Below are positions 1-8,821 of a DNA stretch of 64,000 nucleotides, in pieces (position 1 is the stretch's first letter; each line of letters opens with the position of its first letter). The notes beneath the pieces are model-generated. The model made no database searches, was not told where the DNA came from, and worked only from the letters and a program-made list of their open reading frames with translations. The translations under genes and the position numbers were made by a program. This DNA comes from an uncultured beta proteobacterium (GTDB taxonomy: Bacteria > Pseudomonadota > Gammaproteobacteria > Burkholderiales > Burkholderiaceae_C): positions 1 through 64,000 of the forward strand of contig CAIVHU010000016.1 in the NCBI GenBank assembly GCA_903905735.1. The letters run 5' to 3'.

Positions 1-57
1 CAACAGCAATAACTCATCGTCGCCTTCTACCCCCGAGACCTCTGTCATCACATTCAT
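1..57 (-). CDS. Start of an unidentified gene, cut by the window edge
   Basis: Only the first 19 codons are present. The minus strand reads ATG-AAT-GTG-ATG preceded by AAGGAG about eight bases upstream, a strong ribosome binding site, so this is a real start. The visible peptide begins MNVMTEVSGVEGDDELLLL. That acidic-then-leucine start resembles the N-terminus of some response-regulator or HD-GYP proteins, but this is too short to assign. It is divergent from the HDOD gene, about 200 bases away. Confidence 0.6.
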   Translation of the reverse strand, partial: MNVMTEVSGVEGDDELLLL

Positions 58-255
58 CGCCTATCTCCTTGCATGTTGCACTGAAGACAGACAATATCGA
101 ACTCATGCCGCTAATTCATGCAGATTTGCCGGAGGGACACGAGCAAAGTCTGTTGCACAGGCAGCAGCTGACCGACGCGCGCATTCGCGTCGTTTGATGG
201 CGCTGCCAGTTTTTGCCGCTTTTCGTGGCAATAATAGGGGCATGGAGCGTGCCTC

Positions 256-1125
256 ATGCCTGTCAGAGATTTGAACCGTGAACTGGATGCCGCGCGTGAC
301 GCGGGTCCGGTCAAAGACATCGTTATCCCCCCGTGCCCACAATTGCTGGTGCAACTGCAAAATGAGTTGGCCCAGGCCGATCCCAACCCGAGTCGGGTGG
401 CTGACATTGCCGGTGGCGACGTGGCCATGGCGGCAGCGCTGATCAAAATCGCCAACAGTTCACTGTATGCGCGCCGTGAGCCGGTGAACTCGGTGGCGCA
501 GGCCATCGCCATGTTGGGTGTCAAACCCACTGCGACGATCCTGACCGGATTTTTGCTGCGCAGTGCCATCCGCATCGACCCGACGCTGATCGAACACTTT
601 TGGGAATCTTCTACCCGGCGCAGCCTGGCCATGGCGCATATTGCCCGCCAGATGTATGGACTGGACGTGGAGGTGGCCAAAACCTGCGGACTGTTTTTTC
701 ACGTGGGCATCCCGGTGATGCTGCAAGGCGTGCGCGGCTACAGCGGCACGCTGGTCGAAGCCCTGGCGCGCCAGGATCGCACCTTTATCCAGACCGAAAA
801 CGCCGCCCACCGCACCGACCATGCGGTGGTGGGAGCCATCGTGGCCAAAACCTGGCGGCTGCCGCAGGTGGTGGCCCACGCGGTGCGCCTGCACCACGAT
901 TTTGCGGTACTCGCTGATGCCAGCGTGCCGCTTGACGTGCGACAGCTGGTGGCCATTGCCGCCATCGCAGATCACCTAGTAGCCAGTCATGAAGGCGTGA
1001 AAGACCAGCGCGAGTGGGAGAAATTCGGCACCACCTGTCTGGCATTTTTGCAGGTAGGAGCCGGAGAGGTTGACACCTGGGTCGATGAAATCTACTCTGT
1101 TTTTGAAGGCGTTATCGTCGCCTAG
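256..1125 (+). CDS. HDOD domain protein
   Basis: A 289-residue protein with one HDOD domain covering roughly residues 20-230. The match rests on the overall pattern: a helical core with IANSSLY near residue 70 and NSVAQAIAMLG just after, both typical of HDOD proteins. HDOD domains are degenerate relatives of HD phosphohydrolases and usually act in signalling (chemotaxis, biofilm, cyclic-di-GMP circuits) without known catalysis. No receiver, GGDEF or EAL domain is fused. I chose ATG 256 as the first in-frame Met. The gene ends in a TAG that belongs to a palindromic repeat and converges on mltB 45 bases away. Confidence 0.8.
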   Translation: MPVRDLNRELDAARDAGPVKDIVIPPCPQLLVQLQNELAQADPNPSRVADIAGGDVAMAAALIKIANSSLYARREPVNSVAQAIAMLGVKPTATILTGFLLRSAIRIDPTLIEHFWESSTRRSLAMAHIARQMYGLDVEVAKTCGLFFHVGIPVMLQGVRGYSGTLVEALARQDRTFIQTENAAHRTDHAVVGAIVAKTWRLPQVVAHAVRLHHDFAVLADASVPLDVRQLVAIAAIADHLVASHEGVKDQREWEKFGTTCLAFLQVGAGEVDTWVDEIYSVFEGVIVA

Positions 1126-1158
1126 CCTTTATGCAATAAGCGGTGACAGCTATCAATA
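1120..1158. repeat. Palindromic element copy 1 (supplies HDOD stop codon)
   Basis: The sequence cctagcctttatgcaataag followed by cggtgacagctatcaa matches the scattered element of this window (ctagccctt, short loop, then agctatcaa). The TAG within ctag is the stop codon of the HDOD gene. The copy fills the junction between two convergent genes. Confidence 0.7.
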
Positions 1159-1169
1159 GGATTGCAGCG

Positions 1170-2312
1170 TTATTGACTGGCCGGGGGGCTTGATGCTTGC
1201 CCGCTGCCTGGCATGGCATGGACTTGTGCCGCTTGCATCACCGCCTGGCCCAGCTCAATCACCGCCATGGCGTAATAGCTGCTCCAGTTGTAGCGGGTGA
1301 TCACATAAAAGTTCTCGGTGCCAGCCACATAGCTCGGCGGCGCATCACCGTTTTGCAGCTCGATCAACGCCAGTTTGCCGGCGTGCAGCAGGGCTTCCCC
1401 GCTGGGTAACGCGCCTTTGGCCTGGAAACTGGCCACAGTGAACGTCGGCAGGATGTCCGGTGCCATCAGAGCGGGCAGATCCAGCCGGGTCGCATCGAAA
1501 CTCACCGGGTAATGCGTGGGCAGGCCGGGTTGCCAGCCAAAGGTTTTGAAATAGTTGGCCACCGAGCCGATCGCATCTGCCGGGCTAGTGAACAGGTCGA
1601 TCTTGCCGTCACCATCAAAGTCGACGGCGTACTGGTGCCAGCTGCTGGGCATGAATTGCGGCAAACCCATGGCCCCGGCGTAGCTGCCGCGCCAGGTAGT
1701 GGGGTCGGTGCCGGACAGGCTCATCTGGCTAAGGAATTGGGCCAGCTCGTTCTTGAAATAGATGCTGCGCTCGGCAGCGCGCGGGTGGCTGGCCGGAAAG
1801 TCAAACGCCAGCGTGGCCAGCGCGTCGAGCACGCGGAAATTGCCCATCTGCTGGCCGTAAATGGTTTCCACACCGATGACGCCCAGGATGATCTCCACCG
1901 GCACGCCGGTCTCAGCCTGCGCGCGCAGCAGTGTGTCGCGATTGGCTTGCCAGAAGGCCACGCCGGCCTTGATGCGCTGCGGCTCAACAAAGCGGGCGCG
2001 GTAGGCCTGCCAGTTTTTGGCCATGCCGACCGCCGGTGGTGTGACGGCTTTGGCAATGGCCGGGATGTAGCGCGCCTGCGCGAGCGCCTGGCGCACCCAG
2101 GCAGCGTCCAGATCGAACTGCTGGGCGACCTCGTCCGCTGCCTGCATGGCGTCTGAGCGCTGGGCGTAGCTGGGGCCGGGAATGGACGCACTGACGGCTG
2201 TTTTGCTGGCCCTCTTTTTATGATGATGATTTCGGGCCTCAGCGCTTATCCATAAAGCGCTGATAGCTATGAAAAGAAGTGCAAATAATGGTCGAGTGGC
2301 AAGCAAAGGCAT
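1170..2312 (-). CDS. mltB: Lytic murein transglycosylase B
   Basis: A 380-residue periplasmic peptidoglycan lytic transglycosylase that cleaves the MurNAc-GlcNAc bond to form 1,6-anhydroMurNAc ends. The catalytic glutamate lies in GVETIYGQQ, and the family motif YAGAMGLPQFMPSSW is present. Length fits MltB. I chose ATG 2312 rather than the upstream TTG 2324 because it gives a clean signal peptide: MPLLATRPLFALL then a hydrophobic run ending SAEA. There is no lipobox cysteine, so it is probably soluble or loosely attached. Much of the signal peptide is encoded by a palindromic element. A His/Lys-rich stretch follows the predicted cleavage site. Confidence 0.9.
   Translation of the reverse strand: MPLLATRPLFALLFIAISALWISAEARNHHHKKRASKTAVSASIPGPSYAQRSDAMQAADEVAQQFDLDAAWVRQALAQARYIPAIAKAVTPPAVGMAKNWQAYRARFVEPQRIKAGVAFWQANRDTLLRAQAETGVPVEIILGVIGVETIYGQQMGNFRVLDALATLAFDFPASHPRAAERSIYFKNELAQFLSQMSLSGTDPTTWRGSYAGAMGLPQFMPSSWHQYAVDFDGDGKIDLFTSPADAIGSVANYFKTFGWQPGLPTHYPVSFDATRLDLPALMAPDILPTFTVASFQAKGALPSGEALLHAGKLALIELQNGDAPPSYVAGTENFYVITRYNWSSYYAMAVIELGQAVMQAAQVHAMPGSGQASSPPASQ
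2231..2283. repeat. Palindromic element copy 2, inside mltB signal peptide
   Basis: The plus strand shows AGCGCTTATCcataAAGCGCTgatagctatgaaaag: an AGCGCTT/AAGCGCT stem followed by the gatagctat tail. Read on the minus strand in frame it encodes F-I-A-I-S-A-L-W-I-S-A-E-A, the hydrophobic core and likely cleavage region of the MltB signal peptide. Confidence 0.8.
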
Positions 2313-2329
2313 GAGTAGTATCAAGGCGT

Positions 2330-4357
2330 CTATGTGCCCCAGCGCAGCTGCTGGAGTTCACGTTGCAGTGTAGTGAGCTGGTGTTTGAAGGTTGGCCCCG
2401 TGCTGGTCGGGGCGTAGCGCAGGGCTTCCAGACGCAGCAGCCAATTCGCAAAGTTTTGCGCCTCGGCTTGCTGATCAGTCTGGTTTTGGAGTTGTTGGGT
2501 CATCTGGCGAGGGGTGGCATTGGGTGGTGCCGGGAGTCCGGCGCGTTGCAGGCGGGCTTGGGCGCGTGCCAGCAGGCGCAGCCAGGGGTCCTGACGGTGG
2601 CGATCCCAGGCGCCCCAGGCGGCGCCGATCAGGCTGACGGTGATGACGATGGCGCACAGCAGGTAGATCAGGTCTTCCCAGCTGGGCGACTCAAAACCGA
2701 TGTTTTTGAGCAGATCCAACTGGCGGGCCTGGCTGTAGTTCAGCACCCACTGGTTCCAGCGGTTGTTGATCGCCTCCCAGGTGGCGCGCAGGTTCAGGGC
2801 CAAGGCCGGGCTCACGGTGCCCAGAAGCGCACGGGCGACAACGCCGCGCGGGGGTTCCAGTCGGGCAAAACTGCCGGTGCGCGACGGGGCCACCACCGAT
2901 GTCGGGTCCACCCGCACCCAGCCCTGACCGGGCAACCAGACCTCGGCCCAGGCATGGGCATCGCTCTGGCGCACGGTCCAGAACCCATCGACGCTGTTGC
3001 GTTCGCCGCCCTGGTAGCCGGTGACCACGCGCGCGGGCACGCCAGCGCCACGCATCAGGATGACAAAGCCCGCCGCGAAGTGTTCACAAAACCCGGCTTT
3101 GCGGTCAAACCAGAACTCGTCAGCGCTGTCGCGGCCATACACACCCGGCTCCAGGGTATAGACATAGCCGCCGGTGCGCAGCTTCTCCAGCGCCTGTTTC
3201 ACCACGAACTCTCCCGCGGCCTGGCCCGCAGGTGCCGCTGCTTTGAGCGTTTGTGCCAACGCCAGCGTGCGCGGGTTGAAGCGTCTGGGCAACGCCAGGT
3301 ACGGTGCCAGCTGCCGGGCGTTCTGGTTCTGGCCGTAGCTGAACTGCGGGTAGCTGGTGGCCTGGTAGCGCAGCAGTTCGGTGGCGTTGCGGTCCTGCAG
3401 CCATTGCAGCTCAGCGGTCATGCGGGCGTGGCCCTCGGGCACTTGGGGCGGGTTGGGCGTGGCATCGAGCGTCAGCAGCCAGGGGCGCTGGTTCGGCTCC
3501 AGCGTGACCTGGTAGCGCACTGCCGGGCCTTGCACCTGGAGTTGGGCATCCTGGTCACGCAGCACGCTGAAGCGCTCGTTAGGTCGCCAGCGCACGCCGT
3601 CAAAGTTGGACAGCACCGGGCCGCGAAAGTACATCTCGCTCTGTGCCGGCGGAGCGCCTTCAAAGGCAATGCGCATGGCCACGCTGTCGTCAAGCGCCAG
3701 GCTGGCGATGTTGCCCACCGTCATCTCGGCCGACAAACCGCTGCGCCCGGTCATGGCATCGCTGGGCAGGCCCCACAGCGGCGCCATGCGCGGAAACAGC
3801 AGGAACAGCACCACCATGATCGGTGCGCCCAGCAGCGTCATGCCACCGGCAATGCGTGCTGCGTGCCACAGGGGTGGGCGGCCCACCGGCATGTGGGCGT
3901 TGACCAGCGCCGTCAGCAGGCCCAGCAGCGCCACCAGCATGGCCGCAGCGGTGAGCAGCGACTGCGAGTAAAAGAAGTTGGTCAACATCAGGAAGAAGCT
4001 GAGGAAAAACACCACAAACGCGTCGCGTTGGGCGCGCAGTTCCAGGGTTTTCAGGGCCAGCAGCACCACCACCAGCGTGACCCCGGCATCGCGCCCAAGC
4101 AGGGTTTTGAAGGAGAGCAAGGTGCCAGCCACGGCCAGTGCCAGCAAACCCAGTCGCCACCATTTGCTCGGCAGCGGTTGCCCGCGCCAGGCGAGTACGC
4201 CTCGCCAAAATATCACCGCGCCGGTGAGCAGGCCGCACCAAATCGGCAACTCGCCGAGCATGGGTGCCACCACCCAGCCGATCACCAGCAGCATGAAAAG
4301 CGTATCACGCGCTTCACGCGGCAGGTGGGTGAGGGCGCTGAGTGGCACTATCTGCAT
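2330..4357 (-). CDS. tgpA: TgpA-like membrane transglutaminase (DUF3488)
   Basis: A 675-residue inner-membrane protein. The first ~200 residues contain several hydrophobic segments (DUF3488). A periplasmic-facing transglutaminase core follows, with catalytic Cys in GFCEHFAAGF, His in DAHAWAEVW and Asp in VDPTSV. One more membrane segment and a DUF4129-like C-terminus come after. The Pseudomonas homologue TgpA is essential for viability; the substrate is unclear. It lies downstream of DUF58 and MoxR genes, the usual arrangement. I chose ATG 4357 (MQIVPLSAL) because the upstream ORF extension runs into the DUF58 gene; the Shine-Dalgarno is weak. Confidence 0.88.
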   Translation of the reverse strand: MQIVPLSALTHLPREARDTLFMLLVIGWVVAPMLGELPIWCGLLTGAVIFWRGVLAWRGQPLPSKWWRLGLLALAVAGTLLSFKTLLGRDAGVTLVVVLLALKTLELRAQRDAFVVFFLSFFLMLTNFFYSQSLLTAAAMLVALLGLLTALVNAHMPVGRPPLWHAARIAGGMTLLGAPIMVVLFLLFPRMAPLWGLPSDAMTGRSGLSAEMTVGNIASLALDDSVAMRIAFEGAPPAQSEMYFRGPVLSNFDGVRWRPNERFSVLRDQDAQLQVQGPAVRYQVTLEPNQRPWLLTLDATPNPPQVPEGHARMTAELQWLQDRNATELLRYQATSYPQFSYGQNQNARQLAPYLALPRRFNPRTLALAQTLKAAAPAGQAAGEFVVKQALEKLRTGGYVYTLEPGVYGRDSADEFWFDRKAGFCEHFAAGFVILMRGAGVPARVVTGYQGGERNSVDGFWTVRQSDAHAWAEVWLPGQGWVRVDPTSVVAPSRTGSFARLEPPRGVVARALLGTVSPALALNLRATWEAINNRWNQWVLNYSQARQLDLLKNIGFESPSWEDLIYLLCAIVITVSLIGAAWGAWDRHRQDPWLRLLARAQARLQRAGLPAPPNATPRQMTQQLQNQTDQQAEAQNFANWLLRLEALRYAPTSTGPTFKHQLTTLQRELQQLRWGT

Positions 4358-4406
4358 GCGCACGGTCCAGGCAGGTCGGCAGGGTTTAGCATGGCTTGGC
4401 CGGGGT

Positions 4407-5378
4407 TCATGCCAGTGCCAGCGCCCGCAGACAGCGTTGCAGATGGGCCGGGCCGTCATCCGGCTTGATCTCCTGGTTGCCCAGGCGCAGCCCGTAGCGC
4501 AGGCCCAGCTGGTCAGCCCGCAGCACCCAGGCGCACAGGCGGCTGAGTTGCTGCTCGGGGTGGTTCAGGTCGGTGAGCGCTCGGTCCAGCCACAGGTCGT
4601 GCTGCTGCGCGGCCACACTGTCGCGGCTGACCAGTTCGCCGGTTTTGGCGGCTTTTTTCCAAAGGATGTTTTTCAGCGGGTCGCCGCGCCGGTACGGGCG
4701 CAGGCTGTCGGGCTCGCCGTGGTGACGTGGTGCGGTGCGGGTGGTGCCGTGGTCGGCATCGGAGGTGCCATCAGGCAGTGGCGGTGGCTTGGCTTCGGGT
4801 TGGGGATAGACCAGCACTTGTGCGGCGGGCCGCCAAAGCGTCCAGACCCGAAAGGTACCCAGCGGAAACAGCGTCTGCGCGCTCAGCGTGGGCAGACGGT
4901 GCAAACCACGCGCTGTCGGTTGCCAGGCCAAGTGCACGCTGGCGCTGGCTTTGGGTGGTACGTCGGTGTGCACCCACTGGCCGGTGTCGGTGACGGCCAT
5001 CGCCAGGGCGTAGCGCATGCGCTGGCGGGTGTTCAATACTTTGATGCCGAATAGGGCTTTATCCCCCGCAAAGACTGGGTTATGCGCTCCTAAAGTCATA
5101 GTGATTCCGCGCAGGTTACCGTGGCTCACATGCATCGCCACCAGGGCGCAGCCAGCCAGCAAAAACGTCAGCAGGTAGCCCAGGTTGAGCTGGTAGTTGA
5201 TCGATGCCACCAGCAGCACCAGCAGCGTGATCCCCAGCAGCAGCCCGGCGCGGGTGGGCAGGATATAGACATTGCGCTGGGTCAGGGTGACGCTGTCAGC
5301 CATCGGCATGCGCGCCTGCCACCACCGGGCAAAGCGCGCTCGTGCCAGCGCAACCGGGCTCCAAGCCAGGGTACTCAT
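4407..5378 (-). CDS. DUF58 domain protein
   Basis: A 323-residue membrane-anchored protein with two close hydrophobic segments (LLLGITLLVLLVASINYQLN and the following YLLTFLLAGCALVAM) and a cytoplasmic DUF58 region with LRPYRRGDPLKNILWKK, the hallmark (Y-x-x-G-D-x-x-x-x-I-x-W). DUF58 proteins are von Willebrand A-like partners of MoxR ATPases. Start ATG 5378 gives MSTLAW; the ORF track extends further upstream without support. About 75 bases separate it from moxR. A patch near 5040-5110 uses AT-richer codons than the rest and looks somewhat like the palindromic element. Confidence 0.85.
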   Translation of the reverse strand: MSTLAWSPVALARARFARWWQARMPMADSVTLTQRNVYILPTRAGLLLGITLLVLLVASINYQLNLGYLLTFLLAGCALVAMHVSHGNLRGITMTLGAHNPVFAGDKALFGIKVLNTRQRMRYALAMAVTDTGQWVHTDVPPKASASVHLAWQPTARGLHRLPTLSAQTLFPLGTFRVWTLWRPAAQVLVYPQPEAKPPPLPDGTSDADHGTTRTAPRHHGEPDSLRPYRRGDPLKNILWKKAAKTGELVSRDSVAAQQHDLWLDRALTDLNHPEQQLSRLCAWVLRADQLGLRYGLRLGNQEIKPDDGPAHLQRCLRALALA

Positions 5379-5452
5379 GGACCTAACTTGGCCTGGCCAC
5401 CGGGTGCGCCCCGCAGATGAAGACGCGCCAAAAGCGCTTCGGGCGGGAGCCA

Positions 5453-6373
5453 TTACGGCAGCGGCACTGCGTCCAACATGGCCCGCACTTGCTCCACCGC
5501 GCCCCGGTTGGCATCACCCGTGGGAATGAGCCGGTGGGCAATGGTTTGCGGCAGGCTGGCGCGCACGTCGTCCGGTGCCACATAGTTGCGCCCGCTCAAC
5601 AAGGCTCGTGCCTTGGCCGCGCGCAGCACCGCAATACCGGCACGCGGGCTCAGGCCCTGCACAAACCACTGGCCCGAGCGGGTGGCCGAAAGCAAGTCCT
5701 GCACATAGTCCAGCAGCGGGTCAGCGGCGTGCACCGCCTGCACCTGGCGCTGCAACTCCAGCAGTTCGCTGGCGGTGAGCAGGCTGGGCAGCGTATCGAC
5801 CAGTTCGCGCCGGTCCACACCGCACAGCAACTGGCGTTCGGCTTCGCGGCTCGGGTAACCCAGCGAGATGCACATCAGGAAACGGTCGAGTTGCGACTCG
5901 GGCAGCGCATAGGTGCCTGCCTGGTCCATCGGGTTTTGCGTGGCAATGACAAAGAATGGCTGGGGCAGGGGGCGTGTTTCACCTTCCACCGTGACCTGCT
6001 TTTCTTCCATGGCTTCGAGCAGCGCGCTTTGTGTTTTGGGGCTGGCGCGGTTTATCTCGTCGGCCAGCAGCACCTGGGCAAACATCGGGCCGGGGTGAAA
6101 CACAAAGGCATCCTTGCCGCGCTCAAACACCGAGACACCCAGCAAGTCGCTGGGCATCAGGTCGGAGGTGAATTGCACCCGCGAGAAGTCCAGCCCGAAG
6201 GTGCGGGCCAGGGCGTGAGCCAGCGTGGTCTTGCCGACACCCGGCACGTCTTCGATCAGCAGGTGGCCACCCGCCAGCAGGCAGGCCACACAATCTTGAG
6301 TTTGCTCAAATTTCCCCACTATCACCGTGTTAAGCTGATTGACCAGGGCTGTAAGTTTTGCTTGTATATCCAT
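5453..6373 (-). CDS. MoxR family AAA ATPase
   Basis: A 306-residue AAA+ ATPase with Walker A in EDVPGVGKTTLAHALA, Walker B and adjacent residues in LLADEINRASPKTQSALLEAM, and the sensor region ATQNPMDQAGTYALPESQLDRF. MoxR proteins are chaperone-like ATPases that usually act with DUF58/VWA partners; here DUF58 and TgpA-like genes follow on the same strand, so it is the first gene of a three-gene unit. The start is ATG 6373. It is divergent from the histone-deacetylase-like gene, with 42 bases between the two starts holding both ribosome binding sites. Confidence 0.92.
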   Translation of the reverse strand: MDIQAKLTALVNQLNTVIVGKFEQTQDCVACLLAGGHLLIEDVPGVGKTTLAHALARTFGLDFSRVQFTSDLMPSDLLGVSVFERGKDAFVFHPGPMFAQVLLADEINRASPKTQSALLEAMEEKQVTVEGETRPLPQPFFVIATQNPMDQAGTYALPESQLDRFLMCISLGYPSREAERQLLCGVDRRELVDTLPSLLTASELLELQRQVQAVHAADPLLDYVQDLLSATRSGQWFVQGLSPRAGIAVLRAAKARALLSGRNYVAPDDVRASLPQTIAHRLIPTGDANRGAVEQVRAMLDAVPLP

Positions 6374-6415
6374 CAGGTAACCTTACCAAAAAATAATCCC
6401 AGGAGAACAACCATC

Positions 6416-7369
6416 ATGACAATGACCGGATACTTTACCCACCCGAGCTTTCGCAAACATGAAATGGGCCCGGGCCACCCCGAGTGCCCCGAGCGGCTCG
6501 ATGCCATTGACGACCGCCTGCTGATTTCGGGCCTGGACGTGGCGCTGGACCGCCGCGAAGCCACCCCCGCTTCCACCTCAGACATCGAATTGGCCCATGG
6601 TCGCATGTATGTGGCCGCCATTCGAGGCCTCAACGCCGAGCTCAAGGAAGAAATCGCCGCCGGTGGTGCCGACCACCTGCAGATCGACCCTGACACCAGC
6701 ATCAACGTCCATACCTGGACCGCCGCGTTACACGCCGCCGGTGCCGCTACCGATGCGGTCGATGCGGTGCTGGCAGGCGAGATGAGTACCGCGTTTTGCG
6801 CCGTGCGCCCGCCGGGCCACCACGCCTGCCGCGACAAGGCGGGCGGTTTTTGTTTTTTCAACAACGTGGCGATTGCCGCCAAGTACGCGCTGGAGCGGCA
6901 CAACCTGCAGCGTGTGGCGATCGTCGATTTTGACGTGCACCACGGCAACGGAACCGAAGACATCGTCAAGGGCGATGACCGTATTTTGATGGTGAGCTTT
7001 TACCAGCACCCGTTTTACCCGTTGGACTGGGTGCATTCCGACGCGCCGAACCTGTGTAACCTGCCCGTGCCGGCCTACACCCGTGGTATGGAAATCCGAG
7101 AGATGATCGAAGCCGCCTGGATGCCGCGGCTGGAAGAGTTCAAGCCAGAGCTGATCCTGATCAGCGCTGGCTTTGATGCACACCGTGAGGACGACATGGG
7201 GCAACTCGGTCTGGTGGAAAACGACTACGCCTGGATCACCAGTCGCATCATGGATGTGGCACGCCGCCACGCCCAGGGCCGCGTCATCAGTTGCCTGGAA
7301 GGTGGCTATGTGATGAGTCCGCTGGCGCGCAGCGTGGAGGCGCATATCCGGGTCTTGGCGGATGTCTGA
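6416..7369 (+). CDS. Histone deacetylase-like amidohydrolase
   Basis: A 317-residue zinc-dependent amidohydrolase of the arginase/deacetylase fold (class II HDAC/acetoin utilisation group). Active-site signatures are visible: RPPGHHACRDKAGGFCFFNN with the catalytic His pair, IVDFDVHHGNGTED with metal ligands, and SAGFDAHREDDMG. In bacteria these enzymes deacetylate small acetylated amines such as polyamines, or proteins; the substrate cannot be told here. The long ORF in the track starts far upstream; ATG 6416 is preceded by AGGAG and gives the typical N-terminus GYFTHPSFRKHEMGPGHPE. It overlaps the MscS gene by eight bases. Confidence 0.92.
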   Translation: MTMTGYFTHPSFRKHEMGPGHPECPERLDAIDDRLLISGLDVALDRREATPASTSDIELAHGRMYVAAIRGLNAELKEEIAAGGADHLQIDPDTSINVHTWTAALHAAGAATDAVDAVLAGEMSTAFCAVRPPGHHACRDKAGGFCFFNNVAIAAKYALERHNLQRVAIVDFDVHHGNGTEDIVKGDDRILMVSFYQHPFYPLDWVHSDAPNLCNLPVPAYTRGMEIREMIEAAWMPRLEEFKPELILISAGFDAHREDDMGQLGLVENDYAWITSRIMDVARRHAQGRVISCLEGGYVMSPLARSVEAHIRVLADV

Positions 7370-8630
7370 TGCGCAACCTGACGACCTGCAGACCTGGTTG
7401 GCAGCGCTGGCGCAGACCGGCACGCTGATTGAACTCGCCGTGCTGGCGGCGTGTGCGCTGCTGGCCTGGCTACTGGCCAACCTGGTCGCCAGGGCATTTG
7501 AGGGCCGTGATGCCAACAGCATCACCTTTGGCAAACGTATCATTGATGGTGTGCTGTTCCCGGCCCTGTGGCTGAGCTTGGCGTATCTGGTGCGCAAACC
7601 GCTGTCCCTGACGGTGCATCTGGCGGCTTTCAAGATCGCCATTCCGGTGCTGCTGTCGCTGCTGGTGATTCGTCTGGGTGTCAAAGTATTGCAGGCGGCC
7701 TTTACCGAAACGCCACTGATCAGGTTACTCGAGCGCAGTATTTCCTGGCTGGCCTGGCTGGCTTTTGTGTTGTGGGTCACCGGCTTGTTGCCGGTCGTGC
7801 TGGCAGAACTTGATGACATCAGCTGGAAGGTCGGCTCCAGCGAATTGTCAGCGCGCAAGATCATCGAGGGCTCGCTGACCGCCGCGCTGGTGCTGATCAT
7901 CACACTGTGGATATCGTCCGCCATTGAGGCCAAGCTGCTGCGCCACGCCACTGGCAGCGAACTGAGCCTGCGCAAGGCCTTCAGCAATGCGGCCAAGGCC
8001 TTGCTGATGTTTGTCGGGCTGTTGCTGGCTTTGTCTGCGGTGGGCATTGACCTGTCGGCTTTGTCGGTCTTGGGTGGTGCGGTGGGGGTGGGCATTGGCT
8101 TTGGTCTGCAGAAGCTCGCCGCCAATTACGTGAGCGGTTTTGTGATTCTGGCCGAGCGCAGTATGCGCATTGGCGACACCGTTCAGGTGGACAACTTCAG
8201 CGGGGTCGTCACCCAGATCAATGCACGCTACACGGTGATCCGCTCGCTCAGTGGCCGCGAATCCATCGTACCCAACGAGATGCTGATCACCAGCCGGGTC
8301 GAGAATCTGTCGCTGGCTGATCCCAAAGTGTGGCAGTTTGCCACCGTGTCGGTGGGTTATGGCAGCGATGTGGAACTGGTCACACGGCTGCTGCTGCAGG
8401 CAGCAAGCTCGCAGGCGAGGGTGCTGACAGACCCCGGCCCGACGGTGGCGCTGATGAATTTTGGCGCCGACGGGCTCGAGTTCCGGCTTGGTTACTGGAT
8501 CAGCGACCCCGAAAACGGCAGTGACAACCTGCGATCACTGGTCAATATGGAGATCCTGCGGCAGCTGCGCGAGCATCAGATTGATATTCCTTACCCGCAA
8601 CGGGTCATTCATCAGCGGGTTGCGGTGTGA
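7362..8630 (+). CDS. MscS family mechanosensitive channel
   Basis: A 422-residue membrane protein. About five hydrophobic segments are followed by the MscS pore helix and beta domain: LSVLGGAVGVGIGFGLQKLA, then VSGFVILAERSMRIGDTVQV and SIVPNEMLITSRVENLS. It resembles the larger MscS-like channels (YnaI/YbdG type) that gate under membrane tension and protect against osmotic downshift. The start overlaps the end of the deacetylase-like gene, indicating co-translation. Confidence 0.9.
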   Translation: MSDAQPDDLQTWLAALAQTGTLIELAVLAACALLAWLLANLVARAFEGRDANSITFGKRIIDGVLFPALWLSLAYLVRKPLSLTVHLAAFKIAIPVLLSLLVIRLGVKVLQAAFTETPLIRLLERSISWLAWLAFVLWVTGLLPVVLAELDDISWKVGSSELSARKIIEGSLTAALVLIITLWISSAIEAKLLRHATGSELSLRKAFSNAAKALLMFVGLLLALSAVGIDLSALSVLGGAVGVGIGFGLQKLAANYVSGFVILAERSMRIGDTVQVDNFSGVVTQINARYTVIRSLSGRESIVPNEMLITSRVENLSLADPKVWQFATVSVGYGSDVELVTRLLLQAASSQARVLTDPGPTVALMNFGADGLEFRLGYWISDPENGSDNLRSLVNMEILRQLREHQIDIPYPQRVIHQRVAV

Positions 8631-8654
8631 GTTGGCAAAGTCCTGTCTATAATA

Positions 8655-8680
8655 AAAAAGCACGATCGTTCGTTTATTGG
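8655..8680. promoter_or_regulatory. Possible TetR-type operator upstream of etfBA
   Basis: An imperfect dyad, cacgatcgttcg, sits in an AT-rich stretch directly after a TATAAT-like box at 8648-8653. ACGATCGTTCGT-like dyads are common for TetR-family repressors. Assignment is inference only. Confidence 0.3.
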
Positions 8681-8743
8681 TTTTTCCCCGGATTGTCGTT
8701 CTGACGACCAAGCTGACATGCCTAGCCGCATAGAATGCTCGAG

Positions 8744-8759
8744 TTGACGTGCACGTCAA
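8744..8759. promoter_or_regulatory. Perfect 16-bp palindrome upstream of etfB
   Basis: ttgacgtgcacgtcaa is a perfect 16-base palindrome 63 bases before the etfB start. It resembles operators of regulators of fatty acid and branched-chain amino acid breakdown (TetR or MerR types) in proteobacteria, which fits the ETF genes that follow. The cognate regulator is not in this window. Confidence 0.5.
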
Positions 8760-8821
8760 TCAGTCTGGCGTGCTTGCGCTGTTTTATAAGCCTTTAATCA
8801 CTACTTTGGAGAGACGAATTT

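Noticed and set aside
2363-4468. 701-residue plus-strand ORF
   Set aside because: It is the antisense shadow of the TgpA-like gene; Gln/His/Gly-rich composition is typical of high-GC antisense frames.
6728-8125. 465-residue minus-strand ORF
   Set aside because: Shadow of the deacetylase and MscS genes; no domain and low-complexity composition.
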